Assembly: GCF_002443255.2 (NCBI RefSeq)
Contig: NW_019211456.1
Coordinates: forward strand, 54,787,743-54,851,742
Reading direction: 5' to 3'
Source of the DNA: Varroa destructor
Lineage: Eukaryota; Arthropoda; Arachnida; Mesostigmata; Varroidae
Length of the DNA: 64,000 bases
Shown here: piece after piece, positions 38,301 through 53,300 of the stretch
How positions within the stretch are numbered: the first letter of the stretch is position 1
How the letters are laid out: each line of letters starts with the position of its first letter
Program-made: the position numbers and the translations under genes
The notes under the pieces: model-generated
Database searches by the model: none
Seen by the model: the letters and a program-made list of their open reading frames with translations, nothing else
What the model was told of the DNA's origin: nothing

Positions 38301-41300
38301 CACTCAATTTTATAGATCCTGGACCAGGACAACAGTCGCATAGCAGAGCATGTGGCTTGTTCGAAATGCCACAAAGTGTACCGGTTTCTGCCCCATAAAA
38401 CAGGCACGTCAAATATCCTTAAACATCGCTGCCAGTCTCTCCTCCATCTAATGCCGTCAGTGCCACCCGTTGGCTCTTCCGAATCATTGCGGGCCGTTAA
38501 GCTACGCCGCAAGAAAGATCCACCATCTTCTCGAAAGGATAGAGATAGGAGTTCTCTATCAGAGGCAGCAGCGCCATCTGCCAGACCTGGAACGCCCTCC
38601 AGCATCGTCTCGCCATGCATCAGTGATGCTAACCAGAGGCAGCTACGATGTATTAAAGGTTATTTAGTTGGAGTTTTAAACCTAGTGATACAACAAGGGG
38701 TGTGCATTGGAAAATAATTTCAATCTGTTAAATAGTTCTTTCCATGAAAATACGATATAATTAAATTCTAAATTCTTCATTCGGTACGAACGTTTGATGA
38801 CACTTCCGTGAATTTAATTATAGCACGCTTTCGGGATGATACTGTTTCTCCTATGTGATCGATGGTCATGCAAAACAACACGTTATTCCTTCACGAATGG
38901 GACCAAACAGGATTTGAAAAGTGTCCAAAATTGTTTAAAAGTAGTCTAATTCGCCTAAAATAGTTTCAAGACTTTCAATTTTTGAGTGAAAACTATATAT
39001 AACATTGAGTCATATTTTTATTACTCTATTATTACAATAATATTTTATGATGGTTCCCCGATACTATACTTCCATGCGTGAAAGGTCTTTTATAAGTCTT
39101 AACTTATAGATTAAATGATAAAATTTTATTACATATATAACTAATTAAGAAGTCTTTCAATGAAGATTTTTTGATCCTAATAGAACACAAACAATAATTT
39201 CCGAATCCGTACTTAATTGAAATTTCAGATATAGATGGTGGGACAAAAGATATATAAGTAATGATTTAGCTACTGTGTCAAGCCCAGCCAAACGGAACTA
39301 AATTACTGTGGTTATTCTGCCCAATTGATTCGTTTCAGTTATCTGATCAGTCGAAGAACATATAAATGCCCTTAGCCTAATTATAAACTATAGTTCAATT
39401 GCTTTTTGATTACCGGGTTACAATTCTTTGAAGATCTTCCGTTATCCCGCTGTATTCTCCTTTTCAATAAATCTATTAGCGATACATCCCGTTGCGATTC
39501 ATCCGACACTTCGTGCCCCTTCTTCTCAATAAACTACCACAATTCGGTAAACTCGTCAACCTATCTCAATATTTGATGACCTCAACATAAATTTTGCTCT
39601 CTTGCAGGCAGCCATGTTTGCAGGAGTCCCACTGCAGTTCTTTTGACGTCCTATTATATATCTTTGTTACTCCGTTGCAACTATCCGGCTACAGTGTTCG
39701 TATTTCCTTAAAATCCTTTTTATTACAGTTACTCGATTATCCTACGCCATTGACTGGCTATCCTACTCAAACGAATATCCCAGCAACCTCATTAAATTGC
39801 TACAATTAATCCGTTAACACACGGTATATATTCTGCTATTTGAAAGAACAACTCAGCTCGGTTTTAAAATTGTCGATATAAACTAAGCAAAATTTACCTC
39901 GCTTACATATGTGACGTTAACCATGAACGCAGTGCTACTGGGAAACCTTCCCTAACAGATATCTCGTACACTCCTACGGTTTTTCCCATCTTTTGGTTAA
40001 AATGTTGTGGTGATCTCTATATGTTGTTGTATGTGTGCCACTTTTTCATTTTAATTAGTCCGTTCTTTAGCTTCAACGCATGGCTTTTTTCAAATTTTGT
40101 AAAAATTTGAAACATAAATAACTTTCTAATATAGCATTGTCCGCTACGGGGAAAAAATTTGACTTTGAAACTTCTCATCTAAGATAAGAACATGAACTCT
40201 GCGCTAAAATAAATAATTGTAAATCTCACATCCGGTACTGCCATAAATTATTGTTTAAGGCGGCTGACTCCCAGGTCAAAACTAGTTAGGCTGAGATGGT
40301 TGATATTTCATTAATTAACTCGCAAATTATTCGAGTTATATACCCCCTCCCTTAGAGAGAAAGAAACTACCCCGACAAAACATATACTTAAAAATTATCA
40401 GCTAGATGTTCATCCAGTATGAGCCGTCCGTACTCAATCACCTCGTAATAATTTTAGCATGAGTCACTATGTTACTCCTGAGTAGTAAGCACACGAAAAT
40501 TCAAAACCTTTATTTCAAGTCTAATAATTTCATAGAGTATGAAAAAATAAACAACTTTTCAGCACAAATCATTCACAAATTGTCAACGGTTGTCGAGCAA
40601 ATTGCAAAAAAATCAACATGCCGAAATTATTATTATGCATTAGAAAAAAACGAAACATTTCCCGGAAAAGTTTGCATCCAATATGCTCCATCTTTTGCGT
40701 AACTCCCACAGAATACAATTCTATTACCCCTAAAGAAATCAGCTTAATTCTACCGCCTTACGGGGTCAATCTGGGTCGTAGAAATAAACTCCGTTTTAGT
40801 AGTATATGGTAAGTAAATATAGATAGAAGCATATATATCGTACAAACGAAAACTCTTAAACTGACAAGAAACTTATACCCCATCTTTTGTTTTATGAAAG
40901 TTTATAACTGCGAAAGCTCAAAAAATATAAGAGTTTTAAACATTCATGTACGTCCAACTTCCAAGCCATTTTTATCAGTGTTGATATTTGCCTTCAAACA
41001 GAAGCAACTGTTTACTTGCAATTAATTGGTAGCGTACATTTTGAAGAAGTTTTTTCGAATTTCACTGGACTAGAAAGAAAAAACCTAATTTATTATTGAA
41101 AATTAATGAGCGATTTTCGAATTTTTCTTTCTTCGAAACCAAGCCATTTTTAGACCATTTTAGAGTGGAAGTACCTTGAACTTAGGCGGCAGTGTTTTAA
41201 TTGGGAAATTTCCATACCCGAGAATGGGTTAGACGATTTCGATTTCATGTTCGATCTGTTCAACGAGGCTTTTTATAAGTGGATTAAACGGCTCAACATC

Positions 41301-44300
41301 AAAGATTTATGCCCAGGCCGCTAAGATCTCGGATGTCTCGTCATGTTGTAACTGCCAAAAGGCGGGACATAAGGTTAAGCAGAGAAACACTATCGAGACT
41401 AACTTCTTAATAACGGAAATTATCCAGATTTTTAAATTTGTAGTCCAATAGGGCAGCGGATGCATATCAGATAGGAAATATTTGCCTGATAAACGCACTC
41501 ATTCCGGTCCCTGCCGGTGTTGTTTAATATGCGCCTGCAGAAAGGCTGTTTTCCTGTCTAGTGTTCAAAGGTAATCATTTTATTTGTTCCTGAAGTTAAC
41601 CAAGCTCGGACCTGCGAGTTTCGTGGTGCGGTATTGCAAAAAAAACACGTACTAAAGTTGTTAACTTTTCTGATAACGGTAGAACTAAATCGGCTTCTGG
41701 AAGTTGCTAGTGCCAACCGGGATAAGCAACACGGATTTCGGCACCTTTCGACATTAGTATCACATAAGGAAATGTTTTATTTCACAAATTAGGAACAGCC
41801 AAATTAGCTGAACTCCCTATTTCAATCGAGTTCTCGGACTCCGCCGCACGGCACAAAATCAGCTAGTTAATTTTTTTCTGGGACATCTCTGTTCATCGGA
41901 AGTTTATATACGCCTGCTCTTCTTTTAGAAAATGCCTTGCGACCTGAAAAAACAATTTGCAGAAATAATCGTAGGCTTTTTTGCAAGTTTGAACCTATGC
42001 TCAAAGTGCTGTGTTGTGACTAAATACGTGATGCATAGCTCTCTCCAAAACTACGTGCCATTTTGTTTTTATGGATCAAATAAATTGTGTACATGCATTA
42101 GATTCTGTGAACACTGTACCAAATATTACGCTTCTCAACCTCTCCATGTAATGTGATTAAAAAGGCGGGTATTTTAGTAAAAAAAAAAATACTATTTTCT
42201 AATCAAAATTGGAGATTTTTAATTTAGATTTAATGATTTCTTCTGGGCCAGTCATAGAACCTTACGCTGTCAAAAAGGTGAAGCTAGGAAACAGGTACTG
42301 CTTGCCAAATGAGTGGATTCGACTGCCAACATGGTATAACTACGATGAGAAAAAAGTCGACGTTGATTAGAATGCAGCTCGGTGGGGTATGTAGCTCGAG
42401 ACCGCAAAAGTTTGATAATTGTTATGGGTGTGGAACAAATGGACACAGCAAGCACTATGCAGTGTCCAAGCATCGGAAGGGTGTGGAAGGGGTAGATAAA
42501 GGCGGTATAAAGCCGGCACTTTGCATGCTGGGTAAACCGAAGGACTCAATAGAGAGTAACAAGCACAGGAAAACACGTGATGTACTCAGTATGACACTGC
42601 AGAGGCTGGGGACAAATTCCTGCTTGCTCAGCTAGCCGAACAAGAGAAGAGCTATATGCTTATCAGAATAGATAGCTGATGATAGGACTGACATGACAAT
42701 TTAATAAACTGGGCAAAACTCGAGACGACCATTAGGGTTAAGGATATACGAGAAAATTTTACATAGAGTTAGATAAATTAGTGCTCATTTAGTGCTTAGT
42801 TTTTTCAAATACATACAATTTGAGGACCAACATGGTTTCTAGAGGCCTTGAGACTAATGTTCAACACGCAAGGAAGGTAAAAAAAGATAATATCAGAGGA
42901 GATATTAACGTCCAGTAGCTTGGAGGAGCTAGCATACATCTAGAGAATCGATATAGGACTGACAAGCATAATTGAAGCTTATAGTTACCAGTGTCAACCG
43001 AGATCAGATCTTTTTTGAGGAGACGTCGGGTCGCCGGCCGCAGCAGAGGTCATCTACTTATCTCACTCTTATGAAAGCTAAGGTCCTACTGCAGTATGGC
43101 AAAGTAACCATTGGTATGGTACATTTACCGTGGTTGCTGAGGGATTAAGCTTACTACTTGTTCTAAGACGAGATAGCAGGCATGTAGGATGGTAGGTCCA
43201 GTATTTCCCAATTATCATAAAGATGACCGCCCTCGCACAATGAGGAGATTGCCAGGCTGGAGGGTGTGGCATATGTTCAATTTTTGTAATAGTACATAAT
43301 TTTAACATAAGAACACTTAAATGACAAACAAGATAACGAGCTTAAAATCCGAATACGAACAGAATAGATGATTTCAGGATAGAAATTAGAATAGGCAAGA
43401 CATTTACATGGGAAGATGTAGTTGAAGAGGTAGGAAGATGTGTGGGATCTTTCACACCAAATCATTATGAAGCTTTCTAAAAGTGAGCGCCCCGATTTTT
43501 GCCCGACGGGCTCAAGCTTCAGCGCTGTTTCCATAATTTCGAAACCAGATGGCTATCTTAAGGGTGATCACAAAGGAGGTAGAAAAATCCAGGGCACATA
43601 TGGTTTTGACAAAATCACCAACCCCAAACGAGGTCTCACCGGGAGCTGTCAGGCTTCTCATCAAATGGCGGCCCGAACTCTCCAAGGACCTAAAAGTAGG
43701 TTTGTGATTACAAACCATTTTTAAAGATCATGTAAGGAAGCAGACCTAGTCTTTGTACCTAACCCAGGCAATTAAACTGGTCCATCAACCCACAGGCCTA
43801 TATGCTTGCTATATGCGGCAGCTAAGGGCATTGAAAACGTTGTCATTCTCGAATAGTCAGTTCCAAAAGGAAAATTGCTCGGTGTGATTAACAAATGCTT
43901 GACAGAGCGCAAAACGACGTCCCCGAGAACCAGGAACTTTGTACTGCTAACATTATTGAGTGAGAAAGACGCAATCAGCACCATAAATTAGAGGTGGACT
44001 ATAAGAATAATGGAGAATAATATAGGAATGATGGAAGAAAAGAGAATTTTTCGTTTCCTTTAAAAAGCGGTTTCACTATACAGTACAGGATTATTGACAT
44101 AGGAACACAGAGACTTGCGGCCACGACCGCACGGCTAAAGTTCCTCAAAGGTTAGTTCTAAGGCGCATGTTTTAGAACATTGGCTATGACGAAGTCGTGA
44201 AGAGGCCAAGTTTCCCAGAAGGAATTTAATGCATAGCTCACACTAACGATCTCACTCTTTTGGTCGTGATAATGACAGAAAATATTAAGGAAAGAAGCTC

Positions 44301-47300
44301 TAGCACAAATGAAAAAAATAGGTGCATGGGCACCATCTAAAGCTTGCTTCTGAAGAAACTAAAGAAACTAGGAAGCGTTGCCAAAACGTTTGAATTAGTT
44401 TAGGGCACCATAACTCGAAAGATGGAGGCGAAAAAAGAGTATCTACATGTTCGGATGTATAAGGATTTAATAGGAACTGCACATATATAACACCTGATTT
44501 ATGAGACTATGAAAGTAGCGATTAGCCTATCACGTGTAATGGCAAGACTAGGGGAGCGCAAGAAGGTACAATTTGGCTACTGACCTCAATAGTTAAGTCA
44601 ATTTAATTGTATGCCTTCCCGCTATGGGTAGAGGTGGCCCCAAGGTCCAAGAAGAACAGACCCTGCTGGCTGTCGAAAGTTTGTTGCTATCGATGTGACT
44701 CGAACATGTAGGACGGTTTTCATTGTGGCCACCCAAATATTGACCAGAATGCTTTTTTAGACCATACTGGCCAAGGAGGGGGTTCCGTGCTACATAGATA
44801 ATAGATTGGACCTGACAAGAGGGACTTCATTCTAAAAATGAAAAAACGAATGGACATGAATTCGACCATTGCAAGCAAGGGGCGATTAAACTAGGTCACT
44901 GATCCCGAATATAAAAATCTTCTTCTTCTTAGAGGTCTTATGACGAGGTTACATACTATACCATTTAGGTATTTACTGGACATGGCGAGTTACAGACATA
45001 TATGGCCAAGATAAGCAAAACCTCAATGCACATTTGTGTCCTGTGCGACTTCGCATGAATAGACGGGTCGAAGCATATAGTACTACACATCATACTCTCG
45101 GCGCGGCTTGGAGAGAGAGGAGGATAAAATACACAATTGAGCAGACTTAAATCGTATCAAGGATTCCGACATCAGAGCAGGAACTTCAAAAGGAATAAAA
45201 ATATCTAAAGAAAATCATCATTTTATTTTTGGCAGAAGATCGTGAAAAAGCAAGGCGACGGCAGGTTGACAGGAGTATCAAAGATGAAGCAATAAAAGGA
45301 GTAGGGGGTCTTAGTTTTCCACTGGTTAGCTACATGAGATGAGACGCGACACGCTTATCGAGTCATTGACGTAATCCCAAGGTTCGAAGAGAGATGTAAT
45401 AAGTTTCATATGATCATAAGCACATGATCATATACAAGACTTATACAAAAAGCTTATAGCTAAAGCCCTAACGGATAACTGGATAGATCAACGTTCTAAG
45501 TCTCATAGGGTTTGGAATTGTAACTTGAAACCGTTTTCCTTTTTCTAATAATATGTAGAGCATTTCTCCCCATCTCCTTAGCAAAAATAGACGGCGCAAT
45601 AAAAGCCTTTTATTCCTTTAATGCAGGACCAGGATAAATCAGAACGAGAAAGAAACAATACTAAAAATATTTTGTTCTTTCCTTTTTGCATTACAATGAA
45701 CGGGTTTTAATCCCGAGCGGTGTACGCGGACCACACCTTTTTTTTTTTTTATAAAGTTATGCCCGCTTTAAAATGAATATTAAGTTTTCTAAGCCGGATG
45801 CTTTTATAGAATCATCATTATAAAAGTCAGTTTGACTCTAACAGTCACCTTTGAAATTCGATACACGTTGATAACCCAGTCCTTGCTAGTTATTTTTGTT
45901 ATCCTTAGTAAAAAATTAATTATTGGGTAAAAAATTATAAACTTGGGTGAATACGCTTGTATCGGTTTATAGTGTAGGCCTTGTGTCACAGCTCTTGTCG
46001 TTATAGTCTATAAAATATACACGTTAGTACTAAAAAATGACACTGTTGCTTAAACAAGTTTATATATGATTTTTATTTCGTAACTTCGGGCGCGTAGCAA
46101 ACTGACAAGCGAATATTCTTCTGAGTGTGCAGTTCTATAGAAACGTGACGAAAGCCTATTTGTTTTCATCGTATTGTACCTGTCGTTTTCTAATACGATT
46201 CGAACTTAATACGATTTGGCACTTAAATTTGAAAATGAACAAAAGAACTACAAATATTAAAAAAGATGAGAACAAAGACACAGACAAGCCAAAAAATGGG
46301 TCTATACATATAGATTTCGATGTGTACGACGGGCTCTGCTATTTAAAAGATAGGACTGAAATGCCAGAAGTGTGACAATGTTTGTATGTAAAAAATATTT
46401 ACACATCACTCGGAATGCAAGTTGACTCCTTTTGACTTTTTCGTGCTTGATTTCAGAGACACTAACCAAGGAGACAGTATGCTTCGTATGCTCGGACCTT
46501 CTGCCTTTAGATGTAGTGTTCAGGCCTGGCCTTTCTGGACTCTTGCAAGCTTGCGTCGATCTGGGGGTAAAATACGGACAGTTTGAAGTAGCGCATACAA
46601 TGCCTTCTCCAGTTGTGCTTCGTCAAAGACTACGAATCCTTGCTAGCGAATGTCGAAGAAAGCTTTCCGCCGAACTCAAAGGGCTTCTCAATACGATCGG
46701 GGGATCACTCTCGTTACAGGTACTTCGAGCTAACTCTAGGACGTGTATTTTAATTTCCGTAATTATAATTTACTGGAAGTGATTTGATTTTCGTTGGACA
46801 TCGAATGGCAGGAATTTGAATAGAATAAGCCACATCTTCGGTTCGAAACAAGCAGTTTTCAAACAGTTCAGAACAGTGAGGTCACACTATCACCTAGCTT
46901 TGGCTTTAGTATTGAAATAGCGTATTGCTGCACGAATATACGCTAAAAATTGAACATTGCTCTAAAAGATCTCCATGAAGTACTAATACGCGCTCGGTGT
47001 AAACTACCTTAATTTGCAAGTTCCGATACATCTTTTGAATAAGCTGTGTAAATGTTACATATCCGGCTCGTTTAACTTAGAACTTAGCGTGACGTAAAAA
47101 ATTCGAAGGCTTTTCGAATAGCGGACGACCAAAAGATGAATGAACAGGAATACATATACATATTTCCGTCGTTCACTTTTATTAACGCGAACCACGGATT
47201 GGAGACGGGCACACCAGTTGGCGTGTACCCTGGCGAAGATTTATCCGTTGTAGTATAGCAAAGCTTGGACTCTTTTAGCATCTGAAAAAGTGAAGGTATG

Positions 47301-50300
47301 ACCTTACTGTGAAGCCAGGAGGTAGGCCTCATACTGATAGTGCGTTTGCTACGAGACGCGCGTCATTAGCTCGCGCCGCAAGCGTTAAAATTACAGAGAT
47401 CTATTATCCAGGTAGAACGATTTTACTCAAAAAATGCCAAAGCTGACTGTGCTAAGCTTGCGGCGCGTTTCGGAGGGCCTACACTGCCAAAACTGCATTG
47501 CGGTGTATAAGAAGAAATCAGATAAGGCAAAAAAGTGAACAAAAGAACTTGCAAGTCGTTTGCAGGACGGAAACTGCTGCTTTTGTGCGCCTGTGCCCTA
47601 CCCATATATAATAAAAGATGCTGCACGGCGTCTTCTCCTAGTGCAAATTTACGCTAACCACTGCTAACAGCGCACTGTCAATCACAAGGTAGTTTTTAGG
47701 TAATTATAATTAGACTGTATATGCATTTAGTTCTGCAATGGGCATATAGCAAGAAAACTCTTGGACCAGCCTTATTTTGCTTGGCTATTGAAAATCTAAT
47801 TGAATATCTATAGTCAGTTTTCGATCTGTGGTGCTAGCATAGTCCTGGTAGGAATTTTCACGCAGTGTTAACAAGCGTTTCCGTAATTTTAACTTGAGCA
47901 AACGCGAAAGGACTCGACGTTTACACGAAGGATGAAATTTTCACATGCGAGTTTTTTTTTCCCAGAACAGATTTTGGTTTGGAACATGCGAGATTACTTT
48001 TACCAGATTACTAGGCTACTAGATTTTTGAAGGCAACTATATGCATTTTGCATGCGCCAGAACTAAATGACGCATTCCAACCAAAAGATAAACCGTCGTT
48101 AGAGTTTCCATTTTTTTACAGCTTCATTTCTGTATATTGTCCTGCTGGTCATAGACATGTTTATTTCAAAGTACTTCAAGTAATCGGCAGTTCATTCAAT
48201 ATGCTTTAACTTAAACTTCTGTTTTCAAATATAAAACTAATCATTCAACCCAAACTACACCTGTGAAGCGCGTTAACAAAGTGTGTTCACATTTTAGGAG
48301 CTCACAGGAACCTGTTCTTTCTATTATATATCGATTGTAAAGGTTCTACTTGTACTCAGAGGACCTAAAGCCACCCGGGTCCAAGACTGTTCGGACCCTC
48401 ACGTCAAGCTCATGGTGGAAACACTATTGAATGTTTCAATCCAGTGTGCCACTTCCCGAAAATGTGCATAACCATGCGTCTTTATTGGTCGCATTCGATG
48501 ATTTTGGATGCTGTTAAGATTGTAGTTTCCGCCTTGCAGGCTCACTTGAATCTATCTTACATTTTCTTAAAGAGCTTCTTTAGTATCCTAGGGACATTCT
48601 TCGCTGGTCCAGAAATGTGCCGTGGGTGCGTTCAACCAACTCAGAAGGTCAGAAAGGCAACGAGAGGAAGCATTCTGCTCTACCAAGAAGCGTAGACCGA
48701 ATTTCCTCGGAGATCATGTACGGCACATTCTACAACTGTGTGAGAACTTTTGCTGTCGCCACTTTTAGACTAAGGCTTAATTAACGCGTTCATCTCTTTC
48801 TTAGTTGGAACACTTTTAGACGATATAAGTACGTACACCTATGCTGGCTTTTGTTCGGACAGTCGTTTGGTTACTTGTCACATCGATAATAATTGTAATA
48901 AGCAGATCAATGTATATGAGCAGCATGGACTGTATTGCGACAAGGGCAAAGGATCGAGTCCTAGACACTTCCATCCTAACGACATTTTTGCCAAAGCCTC
49001 TAAATGTGTTTAAAGGGAACCAACAGACTCTCTTAGAGATCATATGTGTAAACCAAATAGTCTTATTCTCATAGTCACTGGGCTGGAATTCCACTGTAGT
49101 GGATACTAGAGTTCGTTATAAATTCAACCACGATGCTTGGGTATCAGGCTATGTCAGCAACTGTGAAAGCACCAGTGCAAATGTAAGGAGCAGATCCTGC
49201 GTAGTGGGAAAAGCTACTTTGATAATATATATATTATATATAAAGTAAGTTCTTTGTATTACTTTGCTTTTTTTTCTTTTTTTGCAAAGTTTGCCTCTAC
49301 ATATGAAGTTTTACATAACATTCAAGGACACTATAAAAATATCTGGTTTGCATTGTGCAGCAAATGAAATTCCAGGTGTTTCAGGTACTCAACTATTTTT
49401 TATGTTTTTACTCACTTCTCTCAAAAATCAAAAGTTAGAAAGAGTTTTTGACTTCGTCAAAGAAAAGAAATATAAAGCGTTGAAGATGCTGTTTTTTTTT
49501 CGCGCGAAAGGTCCAACTTATGAGTTTCCGTTGGACGTGAAATTCAATCATCTTGCTACACGGTAACATCTAATCTGTGGAGCATTTTTAGATAGCGTAT
49601 AATATTTAGCTAGTAGCAGATGAAGTTCAAGAGAAAGAGATAAATAACATCGTCCGTACAAAGATTTATCAATGGGAGTTTACGATATTTTGTCTAATAC
49701 GGCAATTTACGATATTAAGAAGAGTTTTACGAAGCAAGTTTATCTGTGTTGACTTTCAAACTTTCCCAGAGTAATATATCTATTGTGAATATGAGGAGGC
49801 TATCCTATTCAGATGATCGTACCTACAGTAACCGCATTAGTAGCGATTTGTCTGGATAACCTGCACAATTCATATAAATAAAGTTATTCTTATTCAATTA
49901 ATCGATATGAAGTCCACTCAATATCACTTGGAATCAACAGAAATAATTTTAAGTAATTTAATTTTGTGGGTATGAACAACCATTTTTTTTTGTATTTGTG
50001 CACGGTTTTGAACACTGTTTCTTAAAGTAGATACCTACAGCATTATCGTTGAGTGCTGTGTGGTTTAAAAACACGTATGTGAAAGAAATCAAATAGCTGT
50101 TTTCAAGTGATGAATATGGAATAAATTTGTAATCTAAACGTGTGGGTTTTAGTGTGAAAATTTAGTTGTGCCGCTTTGGAGACTTCGGTAGATTTCTCGC
50201 AATCTTCATGAAATATTTTCTGACACACCACTTTTAATAAAACGCCTCAACATTTATGAAACATTTTACAGAAAAAATAGTAGGAGATAAAAGCTATATT

Positions 50301-53300
50301 CGGAGAAATCAATATATCAGCATTTATATTTATCTATTATATTATATTCAAAAATCGTATTTCAATATGAATTCCGGTCACTTTTTGAACTTCCCAAGTT
50401 TCGAAGCTGTGCACAACACATTCTACTTAGTTTTTTCCCACTATATGGAAAAAAATAATAAGAGGGTAATACGGTTCCGCGTGTATCCAAATTCGCTACA
50501 TCTGCATATCGATGTTTATTAAAGTCTCCATAGAAGTTTTCCTAATATATCAACGGATATATAAATGGCTAATAAATAAATAAATAAATAAAAGATCCAA
50601 AAAATGTAAACGTCCAAATAAGTCAAAAATCCTAAGATGTGCCTGTATTTAAACGTTCCTACAGACAACTCTGAGTTACTAGAGACTGCTTTTTCACCAT
50701 AGTTTCACTTTGCCAACCGCCCTCATAGTCAGTTCATACAAGCACCCAGCCATTAGCTACCCATTCTCAAAGACTTGGAACTACTCGAATTAAATTCGAT
50801 CCTGCGCTGAAGTATACAATCGCTCATTGGTTATTCCGGGCGCTGCATAAAAACCATCAATACTCGAAACTGTCGCAAATGGTTTAAGGCTGTTGTTGTT
50901 CTCGACGCTACCTTAAGAGGGAGGAGCACAAAAGAGACTTCTGCTGTGAACAGGGTTGTCGAATCGGTTGCCTTACCCAGAACCTGCATTGAGCCTTCGA
51001 CAATCTATGACTATAAGGACTGAGCGCCATCAGAAAATAAACAATTTAGTACAAACCAAGGCACTGTTCTAATATAGGATTCTCAAAGTACATGTTATGA
51101 AATTGTAACGAACACACTAAGGAAAACATGGGTTCCTTTTAACTGAGTCTTAACGGATAGAAATATGTGTGCTGTATTCGATAAAAAAATTGCGCAATCA
51201 TTACCGATAAGAAACTATTCTGGAGCATAACTTGATCGCAGAGGACATATAGGTTCGTCAAAGTCGGTTCAGGCGATTTCAGTAGTAGTGGTGAATGTGT
51301 GTGCAATGAATATCCAGGGTATTCGGTATTACGAAACATTGCCCAGTCAGTTGTCGCTAGATATCTTTTAAGTTCCTGAGTAGCCTCACGGATGTCTTGC
51401 GTAGCCATCGACCGCGCATAGTCTAACCGCACTCGATGACAAAGCACGATTCAATCGCTACGTCTTAATCACGGCCTAGATTGAAGAAGAGAAGATTAAG
51501 CGAAGGCTTCAGTTCCCATACTTATATCTTGATTTACGTATGCAATTTCGACTGCTTCCCTGCCTTAAAGAAACCTTCAGGTGATGTAGAGCGTACTACT
51601 GTCGTTTTTTTGAAACAAGTCGCCAATAACGAAATTAATTATCGTAATGTAAATCACAAGTGTAGAATCTTTTCGTCGACTTTGATCGCTACACTACTAC
51701 CAGGAAAGTATTTATTATATTTATGTGCGTTATGGCAGTTAAAAAAAAATATAGTAAATAATTTGCCGTGTATATGCGCTACATTCGTTCATATTTTCCG
51801 ATGTATAAAACATTTATTGAGATTACGAGAACGTACTATTCTTGAAACTGCGAAAATTTGTATACTTTGAAAGAGCCGTAATATTGTTGAAGGTAATCAA
51901 ACTCAAGTTTGATATTTACTCCGATTTGCGTTGCAGAGGAAAACATCCCATACATTTTTACTATGACGAATAAACAAAAAAAACACCCTATGCTATGAAG
52001 AATCTTAATTGTGATTTTTGTCCGTAAAACCTTATTGCGAAAGACCTGGAAAGATCCAGAGACGAAAGCGGAGCATTTCATTGTCACACTTCACTCGATG
52101 CAAAACTTCTCGAAGGTTACCAGGTGCCTTCGTATGGCGGAATGGGATGCCGAATATCGTCTTACGTGTGACAACATGGTTGGCGTTCTCTACCAAACAC
52201 TTAAGGACTACGACTTGCATGACTTCTTTCACAGGTAACGCTTGAAAATCTACTATTTTTGCCAGTTCTAATAAATTAAAGTGTTTTGCCTAAAATGGCT
52301 CTGTACTCTGATAATCTTTTTCGGTTTAACTAATATGTACTAGGCTGCATCCTACTAAAAATACGTATTCAGTTTATTTCGGTAATCAGTTAGAAAGGTA
52401 ATAACTCAGATCTCTGGATATTTTCAAATCGATTATATGCTGTATATGTTATTTGTCTTGGTACTCTTTCTTTTTAGATTAGTGTATGTAACAGACCAGG
52501 ACTCGGAACTTGTGACAGCATTAGGCACAGCAACTCGTCTAAGCTGCGTTACATCAGCAATCAATGCGGTCCTCGAGTTCACACTTCAAGTAGACAACGC
52601 CGACGTCGCCTCCGATGTATATTGTCTGTGGAGTGAGTTCGATTTTTCTTAAAAAGCTAGTATGCGAATTTTGTTTACGGACACCGTGCCTCGTATCTAG
52701 GAAATTTGGCACGATGGTATAACCATCATCTCCTAACTGCAGTGCACATCTGGTTTTGCATCAGCACTTGTTTTAGTACTATTTGGCTCTAGGGGAAATA
52801 AGCTTTTTCGTTGTATGCAAGGCCCTGAACGTTTTTCTTCTTCACTGCGCCTTATATGCTCCTGCTCCTCAAATTTCATAACCTTCATCACAAGATCCGG
52901 TATTTTTGTCCACTTTTCTTCGCCTTGAAGCATCCAGTTCACCATAATGTCAGTTTTAAAAGGGTGCTGCAGCGTTCTTTCGACTTCTTCCCTTTCCTTC
53001 TCAAGAAGTATACAATGTTTCACTGTGTATTTTACATCGTTTCGCACCCCCAGTATTGCTATAATACACGTGGCCAATGAGGTCAAGTAATAGGTCAAGC
53101 TATATCGTTTGTTAATTTGGGGTATTAGCCTTCTATTCAAGACAGCAAGCCATCTCGATTTTTTTCCACTTCAGCTACAGCTTTTCGAAGAGCATTCTCC
53201 CTAGCCTTTTGTTCGGAAAAAGTCTGATTCTTTCATGGTATCCTATCCGGCTCGGTCACTTTTCTCCATGACTTCTTACCGAAGCAGCCGAGTGCTAACC

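Noticed and set aside
46127..46375. Plus-strand frame with a Lys/Asp-rich end just before exon 3 of gene B
   Set aside because: It could be mistaken for an upstream exon, but it ends in a stop before the exon 3 acceptor and has no donor that would fit.
49264..49566. Plus-strand frame of 100 codons in intron 3 of gene B
   Set aside because: No known domain; exon phases on either side join without it.
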